Assembly (NCBI GenBank): GCA_015179025.1
Contig: WHUX01000653.1
Span: forward strand, 1 to 15,167
Origin: Terfezia claveryi
Lineage: Eukaryota; Ascomycota; Pezizomycetes; Pezizales; Pezizaceae
Direction of reading: 5' to 3'
DNA length: 15,167 nt
The number at the start of each line of letters is the position of its first letter. The stretch's first letter is position 1. Positions 7,220 to 15,167 of this stretch are shown piece by piece. Below the pieces are notes generated by a model, which had not been told where the DNA came from, did not search any database, and saw only the letters and a list, made by a program, of their open reading frames with translations. The position numbers and the translations under genes are program-made.

Positions 7220-8434
7220 CAAAGCTTGTTCTGTGCTGGGGTTCTGAAATCTGAGGAAGCCTAATAGGAGCTCTCGAAGTTTAAGCGAAGTTATGATTCC
7301 ACTGTCTTGTTCTCATTTCTCATTTACCGACGCTTGACATTTCTCAGTGCTATTCATTGTTGTTGATTAGACATGGTTTCTTTATTTGACACTGTATTTG
7401 CAATCCCATGCGCGATGAGCGATGTTGTCATTCTATATAATACCCCGGACGGCGTTTCTTCTTGAACGTGGTTAAAGAGTTCGCGTACCTAGGCTACTAT
7501 AGTTTCAGGTTGACAACAGGCCTTCTGTGACACTTATGTACATGTTGAGAGCCTGCGAGGTCGCCGATAGTAAGTGGGGTAACAGAAAACCCCACTTCCG
7601 AGTATTTAGGTTTTCAAGGCATGTTACCAGGAGAAATTCTTAGCTGGACGCAATACCTAGTGTGATGTCCATATGGATTCCAGCCTGGCAAGCTGGGGAT
7701 GGAGTTGTACTGCTCTCATCCCCAGGCCGACTTGAATTTGGGATCACAAGTAGCCACGAAAGTAACACGGTTGGGTTGCCTGCGGTTCTTTGGAGTTTGA
7801 GTATACATAATACAAATTTGAATAAGGTATGACCTGGTTGAGCACTCGTCCTCTCTACTCCAGGGTTAATGCTGGGTACTTTAATTTGTCTATGCATACT
7901 TTGACATTCTCACGGGTTGGAGATACTTATCTGAGATATTCCGGTGGTGTGGACCCTGAGGTGAGACTTGGCACCGCGTGCTGCGTGAGAAAAAAATTCT
8001 GTAAAAAATAATAAACATAACCACCCTACAGCGGGATGCCCTCCACGGGAACAGGCAGTCTATCCAGAACGTCGATTCACGGCCTCGCCTCCTGGATAGA
8101 CCAGCCCTGAGACGAACCAAAGAGTTGTAGAGTAGATTCATGGCTGCAGGATAGTAATTAAACCTTCCGCAAACTTTTCTCACTAGCTACGTATTGGCAC
8201 TTTCGTTAAGCCTTCCTGGCCGCACCTCGAACTCCTCTTCCCTAGGCTGCAATTGTGCTCAGTGTGTTGTTCGGCGTCTTGCGTTTTCTTTTTCGCAGCT
8301 TCACTTTGTAGTCATAGCTTTTCTTGCCATTCTACTCTTGCAATCGTACGATTTGCTGTAGGTAAACCAATTGCTGCTCCAAGGCTTCTGTTCCTTAGGT
8401 TTAAAAAGAGCATTTGGACAGGAGCATACTTACT
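7220..8434. other. Intergenic region between the cystinosin-like gene and AGC1
   Basis: No protein match was seen on either strand. There are two small hairpins: a 9-bp stem AAGTGGGGT/ACCCCACTT at 7572-7597 with an 8-base loop, and a 9-bp stem TCTATCCAG/CTGGATAGA at 8059-8100 with a 24-base loop. An ATAATAAA-like polyadenylation motif lies near 8009. The last 200 bases before 8435 include CT-rich stretches typical of fungal promoters and should hold the AGC1 promoter and 5' UTR. Confidence 0.5.
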
Positions 8435-10761
8435 ATGACTGTCACAGAGGTTTTGAAGGATTCCCTTGTGAGTTTATCTGTCCCTGCATACGCCTTTTTG
8501 CTTGCGCTCAGCAAGGATGACTCTTCATAGCTAACATGTGCCTCAGATTGGACATTCCTACTCTCCAACTCTCTCAGACTCGGCTCGTCGCACATTCGAC
8601 CGCCATGCATCTCTTGAAAGCGATGGCCAAAAGTATATGACAGAGGAGGACTTTGTCAACGCTATTGCCCCCGTAAACGAGGATTATCACAAAATCCGGC
8701 GTGAACAATATTCTATTCTCTTTGCCGTAGCAGATCGGCGGAAAGTGGGAAGACTCAATTTCCAAGATTGGGCAACCTTTGAAAACCTTTTAGGCAAGCC
8801 TGACGCTGAATATGAGATTGTATTCCGCCTGTTCGACACCCAAGGAATAGGTTCGGTCAAATTTGACGATTTCAGGAGGATCCATGATGAACAGCAGACC
8901 ACCGGCCTCCCTTTTGATTGGAATTCCCAATGGGCAAATTTGTACTTAGGCGCAGATGGAAAGAGGCATGACTTGACATATCCTCAATTCACTCAAATGG
9001 TGAGAGGCCTTCAGGCAGAGAAAGTCCGTCAAGCATTCAGGTTCTATGACAGGAATAGGACTGGTTTCATAGGAGCGGACCAGTTTCAGAAGATTGTGGT
9101 GGATACAACGAAACACAAGCTCTCAGACCATCTACTGAACAACCTTTCCACACTCTGCAACATCTCGGTTGGAAGCAAAATATCGTACGCAAATGTCACA
9201 GCGTTCCAGAATGTCCTCAGGGAGATGGATATGGTGGAGGCTATTGTCAGGAGTGCCATGGCAAAGTCTCTCGATGGAAGGATTACAAAAACTGACTTCC
9301 TAAACGAGGCAACCAAGCTTACCAGATTCTCCTTGTTTACGCCAATGGAGGCAGACATCATTTTCCATTTTGCTGGGCTCGAGAATACTTCTGGTCGTCT
9401 TGGATTCGCAGACTTTGCCCGTGTACTTGACTCCTCGTGGATTGAGCCGACCATTGCTCCTACACACGCTATACCGGGACTTCCACTCCCCGGGGAAGGC
9501 CATGGATCATTGCTATTACAGCTTGGACAAAGCGCGTACAATTTCGGGCTTGGAGCAATTGCCGGTGCTTTCGGAGCAACTGTTGTCTACCCTATCGATC
9601 TTGTCAAAACAAGAATGCAGAATCAGCGATCAAAAGTTGTTGGGGAGCTTTTGTACAAAAATAGCTTGGACTGTGCGAAGAAAGTCATCAAAAACGAAGG
9701 TTTCAGGGGATTGTACAGTGGGCTGGGACCCCAGTTGATTGGTGTAGCCCCCGAGAAAGCCATTAAGTTGACGGTCAATGATCTGGTCAGAAGTAAAGCA
9801 CCCAAGGGCGAGAAGGGAGATATATCGTTTCCTTGGGAGCTTATTGCTGGTGGAACCGCTGGTGGCTGTCAAGTTGTGAGTATTGTGTTGAATTTGTCGT
9901 ACAATTTGGGCGAACTGACAAGCTACTTCCTAGGTATTCACGAATCCATTAGAAATTGTGAAGATTCGTTTACAGGTTCAAGGTGAGGTTGCTAGGAATG
10001 TTGAGGGATACGAACGCCGTTCGGCACTGTGGATTGTGAGGAACTTGGGTCTTGTGGGTCTCTACAAGGGTGCTAGTGCATGTCTTATGAGAGATGTTCC
10101 TTTCTCTGCAATCTATTTCCCGACATACTCTCATCTGAAGAAGGATTTCTTCGGCGAGAGCCCAGAAAAGAAACTTGGAATCCTCCAACTGTTGACTGCT
10201 GGTGCCGTGGCCGGTATGCCTGCGGCGTACGTTTCCAAGCTGTCACGAGTTCAATGATTTATTTGCTGACATTTGCAACAGCTATTTTACTACCCCATTC
10301 GATGTTATCAAAACCCGTCTCCAAGTTGAGGCACGGAAAGGTCAGACAACCTACCGTGGTCTCATGCACTGTGCCCGAACAGTTTGGCAGGAGGAAGGAT
10401 TCAAAGCATTTTTCAAGGGAGGACCAGCCAGAATCATGAGGTCCTCTCCACAGTTTGGTTGCACCTTAGCCGCTTACGAGTTGCTGCAGAGTATCATCCC
10501 AATGCCTGGTGCTGGGAAGAAGGAGACTGCGGTGACCGAGACGATCCGAGGAAAGTCTGGTCTGAGCTTTGGCGAGCAGGATAAGCCGCTAGGCTATTTG
10601 AGGAGTAGGAACGCATTGAAGATCATTTTGGTAGGTTTTTCAAGCGTCCATACGAAATATGAAGGACTGACACGATACAGGATATGAATGATAATTTTGC
10701 AAAGCCAAAATACCTTGGGAACTCACACTGGAGCGCGCTGTCTGGATTGAAGCAAGCATAG
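8435..10761 (+). CDS. AGC1: Mitochondrial aspartate/glutamate carrier with EF-hands (AGC1/aralar type)
   Basis: Family role: inner-membrane exchange of aspartate for glutamate, part of the malate-aspartate shuttle, with a regulatory N-terminal calcium-binding domain. Exons 8435-8467, 8547-9875, 9934-10226, 10282-10630 and 10681-10761 join to 694 codons, the usual length for the family. Introns are 79, 58, 55 and 50 bp with GTGAGT, GTGAGT, GTACGT and GTAGGT donors and CTAAC or CTGAC branch sites. EF-hand-like loops begin near D74 ([10 protein letters not shown]), D108 ([10 protein letters not shown]) and D179 ([10 protein letters not shown]); all are degenerate in some calcium ligands. The three carrier repeats show PxDxxK-type signatures: YPIDLVKTR (P360), [12 protein letters not shown] (P459) and [12 protein letters not shown] (P557). 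The C-terminus has the family's [10 protein letters not shown] block. The ATG at 8435 gives [11 protein letters not shown], joined in phase to IGHSYSP. No frame break was found, so this is the best-preserved gene in the window. Confidence 0.95.
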
Positions 10762-11460
10762 AATTCAAATATACCATCTCAGGTGGAGGATTATTCATAG
10801 AGATATATTAAAGGATGCATACAGGCGGTTGGGTAAAAACATCTTGGGAAGTATTTATTATAAGAATGAGTTTTTGCAGTTTTCAGAGCATGTTAATACC
10901 ATTTGGGCACATTTCTTTTATTTTCTTGGTCGAAAGGGAAGGAATAGAATGTATTTTATTAGTTCTAGATTTGGCAATGTTAGATCGGTGGAGTGTCCTC
11001 AGTGGTGATGAAATCTTTTGCACCCAGCTTCATTAAATAGGAACCCATATAAGTACTGTGCCTGCTGATATCCCCTTGATTGGTTAGTTTGAGCACGTGC
11101 CAGGAGTGCTCTCACGGGGTCTTGGCATGAACGAACAACGACTCCCCAAGGCTCTTCAAACCCAGCAAACATCAACACTATTTCTAGAGGAATGAAACAT
11201 TTATACATCTCAGCTAACATGCTCTGCAGTGTATTTATAATAAAAAGCTCTTTTGATGGAGAAGGTGTGTCTAGCCGCACACCATAAATGGGTATCATCA
11301 CGGTGGTGTGGATTATGGACGGAGAACAGCTGTGTTGATGATAATTAGAGTTGAGCCCGACACCACGGAATTGGGATGATGGATGGTACCTAGGGCCTGG
11401 GCCGGTTGGTCAATTCGGAGGGAGGGCTCATGTCATTTGTGTTGCGCATTAATCTAGTAT
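10762..11460. other. Intergenic, no recognisable gene
   Basis: This holds the 3' flank of AGC1 and an AT-rich stretch. A 100-codon open frame lies on the minus strand (11301-10999), but it has no domain I recognise and no supporting introns or neighbours, so it is not called. A 7-bp inverted repeat CACACCA/TGGTGTG lies near 11278-11310. Confidence 0.45.
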
Positions 11461-12000
11461 AAGGTGCACCCATGCCACGACATCGGATCCCAGATCAGCC
11501 TCATGAGCCAGACAGCAACGCGGAGTCGACCCTCGCATGGATGGGCCAAACAAGCTTTGCTGGCCGCCGGTGCGACTGTGGGGAGCGGCACCGTAGCCCA
11601 TCGCCCTGGGTCCTCGATCGCGATCAGCGGGCCGGGGCAGCCTCGCCCCGTGGCAGGCGCTGTGTCCTGAGACAGCCCGGCGCCGGAGGCCACCAGACGC
11701 CCCATCTGGGCATTGAGGGAGGGTTGTGTTCTGCCGCTGCATGTGAAAATTCAAGATTCGCTGCGTATCGAGCTGCCCATAGAGGTGCCGCTGTTGCACG
11801 AGGTCTTGGCGCCAAGTCCCGCACATCCGCCGTGCTGTGCCAGGGGCGCCGGTTTTGAGTTAGTAAGGCGACAGGATGAGTCCATCTGCCCCCGTCGACG
11901 GCATCAACATCCTCTCCGATCTCTCGCCGGGCTGCGCACTCCCCTGAGCTGAAAACAATATACGTGCCTAAGCAGCAGGTGTCAGCAGTGTCATCACGAA
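11461..12000. other. GC- and CpG-rich island, coding status unclear
   Basis: This part is visibly richer in G, C and CpG than its surroundings. Open frames overlap on both strands: on the plus strand one opening at 11472 for 128 codons and another from 11464 broken only by a TGA at 11668; on the minus strand one of 244 codons from 12358 down to 11624. Overlapping long frames are expected where GC is high and stop codons are rare. None shows a domain, signal or repeat that I recognise, so no gene is called. It could be a CpG-rich upstream region of the gene at 12622, a captured segment of different composition, or an unrecognised divergent gene. Confidence 0.4.
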
Positions 12001-12306
12001 AAAAGATACGCATCCCCTTAGCTGCTATCAGTGCAGCTGGCGTCGCAAACGCGGAGAGCAGAGTCTCGTCGCCGGTGAATTGCCACTTTTCCCTTTTTTT
12101 CCGATGTGGCTGTAACCGTGACTCCCCATTCTTGCTTGTTTCGCCCGTGGGCATCTTATTCTCGTGTTCCAGGCGGTGCTGAATTGCACGCAACTTGAAT
12201 AATTTTTTTTGTGCCAATAACTGATTGCGTGGGCGTTGTACCAGATCGGGCTTTAATACCATCAAACATTGCAACCGAAACACTCGAGCTTCTCTTCGTG
12301 CTTGAC

Positions 12307-12330
12307 GATTATAGCAGATTATAGCAGATT
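12307..12330 (+). repeat. 10-bp tandem repeat, about 2.4 copies
   Basis: GATTATAGCA occurs twice head to tail (12307-12316, 12317-12326), followed by a partial GATT. Small local duplication in the upstream region. Confidence 0.85.
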
Positions 12331-12510
12331 GATTCGCAACATTCTGTTCTGCACTCACCTAATACCTCAGCCCGGAAAAGTGGCATGTCGCGTTCGTTAC
12401 CTTCATAGCAGCAAAGAGAGCGCAGTATCTACACCGTCACCGCACGTTTTATCGACTTCTCAGTAAAACGGCAGAGACCTTTCCACGCACAGCCGAGTGC
12501 TTCCAGAGAA

Positions 12511-12518
12511 TTTCGCGC
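12511..12518 (+). promoter_or_regulatory. TTTCGCGC box (E2F / SBF-like site)
   Basis: TTTCGCGC lies 104 bp before the Yta7-like ATG. It fits the E2F consensus TTTSGCGC, and its complement contains CGCGAAA, a form of the fungal SBF (SCB) G1/S element. Human ATAD2, the same family, is known as an E2F target, so the position is suggestive. An 8-mer alone is weak evidence. Confidence 0.35.
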
Positions 12519-12621
12519 TAAAAGTTTATCGAAACCTCTGGAGGAGTCGCATACAGCCTTACCTCAAAGCAAGCCCCGAAGCTAAAGAATCTTGACAAAT
12601 CCCAAGAGTAAGCATTGAAAA

Positions 12622-15167
12622 ATGGTTAGCAGGGGCAAAGGACAACCAAGCGGAGGCGAGAGTGGATCCAAATGCTTCAGACTCGAACGATGAAGACTAC
12701 AATGAAGAGGAGGCCGCTGTTCCTCGATCTGCTAGGAAAACGACGAAAGCAACACCTCGAGCAAAGAAGGGGAGCAGCCCAAATCTCGCTCACAGCGTAA
12801 GAAGAACAGTTGGAGCGATGATGATGAAGAACTGGACGAAGAGATGAGAGGTCATCGGGGGGGAAACAGTGAAGACGATATTGAGGAGAGTGAGGATGAG
12901 GATGTGCAATGAATAGGGCTGGGCGTTCAACACGAAGAGCAGCAACAAAGGTTCACAACTACAGAAAGTGATCCGGACGATATCAAGGAAGAAGAAGAGG
13001 AGCCTACCAAAGAAGACAAACCTGCGTAGAGTAATCTCAAATTATTAGGCTGAAAATTGAGGTGCGTTGCCTGGCGCGCCGGCTACACCATCCATGCCAC
13101 GAAGGACAACCAGGGCTACTTCAAAAGAGCCGACAACAGTACGCAACAGACCTAGACCAACTTCCTCAGCTGGCCGATCAACAGAGCAACTTCAGTGGGT
13201 GCATCAACAAGGGCGGCACGCACTACCAGGCAAACAAGTGCAGGACCAGGCGTGTGAAGGGTCGCAAGGAAGTGCAGAACCTGGCAATCCTCCGGGTCGT
13301 CGTAGTTCGCGGCTCCATCCCGATGTAGATGCTGAAGAGTCTGAGTTAAGCAAAGGCTTCCAAAGCACCTAGTACAGTAGAGGAGGAAGATGAAGAGATT
13401 GTCGACCCTGCGCCATGCCTAAGCCGGTGAGATCACAAAAGCGCAGTAGAGACTAGTACGGAGGCGGTCTACGCGGAAGCGGGAGACGTTTGAGCGAGAC
13501 GACGCTGATCAAGAACCCCGGGAGAAGCTGACGAAGTGCTGATGCTTTTCTTCATCCTCCAGAGTTGAAGTCAAGATGTCGATGCTGATCATGAAAATGA
13601 TGAAGATGATGAACTTCCCATCCAACGCTCACGAAGTAATAAGAATAACTCACAAAACCAACCAAGCACTCCGCCGCCGAGAGCTCCTCTAGAAAGGTAG
13701 GGCACCTTCTACTGTTTCTCCACTAAGTTCGGAAATCACCTTTCAAGGACCGCTCTCAGCCCACTCTAGAAATTCCTCAGCAAACTCGGAAGGTGGAAGT
13801 CGAGGAGGGAGCCAGACAGGGTAGCGATGATGATGACTGGAAATGATGAGGATGGTAGCGATGATGATAGTGATGAATGAGTGGTTCTGACGCAGTCCTG
13901 GGAAGACATCGGCAAACCATTTATAGTGGATGACGATGGGAGGAGTATTCAGAACCTGGAAGGAGAACACGGGAAAAGGGTCCAAGGTGGTGGCGTTTCC
14001 AAGAGAAACGAAACGCCGCTTCGAGGATGATGATTTGCAGGAGAACTTGCCGACCTACAGACAGCCGGACTCGAAGGTCAAAACGGCGAGCAGCTGCAAA
14101 GCGACTCCCAGCCTAGAAAACCCCAATTGCGTGAAAGAACTTCAAGGTGACTATCGAATCATTAATCCTGAATTCCAAGTCTTTGGGGACGACATCTGCA
14201 GACTCCTATTATTGACCTGGCGGTTCGCGGAGCTAAGAAACAACATCGGTACCGAGTTGTATGTACAATGGACCATTTGGCGGTTGGGTTCTGCTACGCC
14301 TATCTTTGCAAACTCCCTTCATGGTCCAGCCGGATAGTGATTCCAGTGATGATGAAGAAGCACAACGGAAACGGGGCGCAGGAGATACGGGAGCAATTCT
14401 AGTCACAACACTGCAGGAGGAGCGCAGCCAACTTTGTTGCCACCGACGCCTTTCTCAATCCACCGTTACAGATGTCCCAGTAGGCCGTCGAATCTGGGAG
14501 CCCACCCTCTGGGGAAAGAAGCTACTACAGACTCTGATCCTCTGGTATTGATCAAAGTGTTTCGTTTGACTTGTAGGAGCCACGAAGAGCATATCCGCCA
14601 GCTACGAGAAATGGTTGCTTTACCATTAATGTATCCCGAGATTTTCCAGGAGTTTGGCATCAGTCCTCCTAAGGAGTATTGTTTCACGGCCCTCCAGGCA
14701 CCGGTAAAACACTGATGGCTCGCGCTCTGGCAAGTAGTTGTTCGACGCAGACAGGGAAGAAGGTGACCTTTTACATGCGGAAGGGTGCCGATTGTCTGAG
14801 CAAGTGGGTCGGGGAAGCCGAGCGGCAGCTACGTCTACTTTTCGAAGAAGCCAAAAATTCACAACCTAGTATTATTTTCTTTGATGAAATCGATGGCCTT
14901 GCCCCTGTTCGTTCTGCGAAGCAAGATCAGATTCATGCATCCATCGTGTCGACCTTGCTCGCATTGATGGATGGTATGGACGGTCGTGGACAGGTGATCG
15001 TTATTGGTGCAACAAACAGGCCTGATAGTGTTGATCCTGCGCTCAGACGACCAGGGAGATTCGATAGAGAATTTTATTTCCCGCTCCCAGACGTCGATGG
15101 CGGTTGAAGATCATTGATATCCACACGAAAAATTGGAATCCACCGCTGTCTGAAGACTTCAAGAGAG
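12622..15167 (+). pseudogene. YTA7: Yta7/ATAD2-family AAA chromatin ATPase, heavily frameshifted, runs off the window end
   Basis: Family role: bromodomain AAA ATPase acting on histone H3-H4 and nucleosome density. The ATG at 12622 opens MVSRGKGQPSGGES. Acidic and Arg-rich N-terminal segments follow, in changing frames: DSNDEDYNEEEAA (12668), SDDDEELDEEMRG (12811), RSTRRAA (12927), RRRSTRKRETFERDD (13459), ELADLQ...LRERTSR (14043-14147), RIINPEF, GPFGG, and DSDSSDDEEAQRKRG (about 14336). Then IDQSVSFD, HIRQLREMVALPLMYPEIF and the first AAA core: Walker A GPPGTGKT (14688-14711), Walker B IIFFDEIDG (14871-14897), sensor GATNRPD (15006-15026) and arginine-finger block RRPGRFDRE. A last shift near 15100 gives LKIIDIHTKNWNPPLS. 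About twenty frame changes are needed, yet motifs are intact. In the AAA part the indels are small deletions, several in G or T runs (near 14544, 14572, 14672, 15100). This is either a recent pseudogene or a locally error-rich sequence; I lean towards the latter. The second AAA and bromodomain would lie beyond the window. Confidence 0.85.

Larger units (their letters stand above)
12001..12621 (+). promoter_or_regulatory. Probable upstream region and 5' UTR of the Yta7-like gene
   Basis: The 620 bases before the Yta7-like ATG hold no recognised gene. They include a short T run (12207-12214), a 10-bp tandem repeat at 12307 and a TTTCGCGC box at 12511. The transcription start cannot be placed from sequence. 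Confidence 0.4.

Noticed and set aside
7572..7597. 9-bp stem hairpin as a bacterial-type terminator
   Set aside because: The genome is eukaryotic (introns, fungal families), the stem is short, and it has no T run or operon context.
7640..8183. Minus-strand frames between the cystinosin-like gene and AGC1
   Set aside because: Short, with Arg/Ser/Cys-rich random composition and no motif; probably chance.
9086..9541. 151-codon minus-strand frame
   Set aside because: It lies wholly inside exon 2 of the well-supported AGC1 gene.
10999..11301. 100-codon minus-strand frame
   Set aside because: No domain or family resemblance and no gene-like context.
11624..12358. 244-codon minus-strand frame as a divergent gene
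   Set aside because: It lies in GC-rich DNA where stops are rare, is overlapped by other open frames and shows no recognisable domain or introns. It is kept only as an unresolved finding.
13820..13880. GAT-rich run as a free-standing microsatellite
   Set aside because: It encodes Asp/Ser repeats in the acidic N-terminal part of the Yta7-like protein, so it is better explained as part of that gene.

Overview
The window looks like nuclear DNA from a filamentous ascomycete. The genes have short introns (50-84 bp) with fungal-type GT...CTAAC/CTGAC...AG signals. The intergenic space is long and full of decayed DNA transposons. The three gene families present (cystinosin, mitochondrial aspartate/glutamate carrier, Yta7-type AAA ATPase) are standard single-copy fungal housekeeping genes. 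I cannot name the genus from sequence alone.

Layout. Positions 1-1730 hold a decayed pogo/Fot1-like DDE transposase; its beginning lies outside the window. Positions 1730-2830 are non-coding, with two inverted-repeat structures and a long pyrimidine tract. Positions 2830-3180 on the minus strand carry a broken relic of an NTO1-like (BRPF/JADE-type) double PHD protein. Positions 3180-4556 have no recognisable gene. Positions 4557-6144 are a stack of three mobile-element pieces almost end to end: a 745-bp PIF/Harbinger-like element with 47-bp terminal inverted repeats (TIRs), a 301-bp element with perfect 48-bp TIRs, and a probable solo LTR.

The gene half follows. A cystinosin/ERS1-family PQ-loop lysosomal or vacuolar transporter occupies 6211-7219: three exons, the middle one only 18 nt, and one apparent 1-bp frameshift in a G run near the end. 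The clearest gene is an AGC1-type mitochondrial aspartate/glutamate carrier at 8435-10761, with five exons, 694 codons and no break. Between 10762 and 12621 lie an unremarkable intergenic stretch, a GC-rich island with overlapping open frames on both strands, and the upstream region of the last gene. From 12622 to the window end is a Yta7/ATAD2-type AAA chromatin ATPase, with start, acidic N-terminus and first AAA module. It is cut into about twenty frame segments by small indels although its peptides remain well conserved.

The genes do not form a pathway or cluster; they are independent housekeeping genes beside a transposon-rich segment. I see no new multi-gene system. The most useful points are the frameshifted Yta7 gene, the stacked mobile elements, the NTO1 relic and the 18-nt microexon. 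All domain and family calls come from reading motifs by eye; no database search was run.
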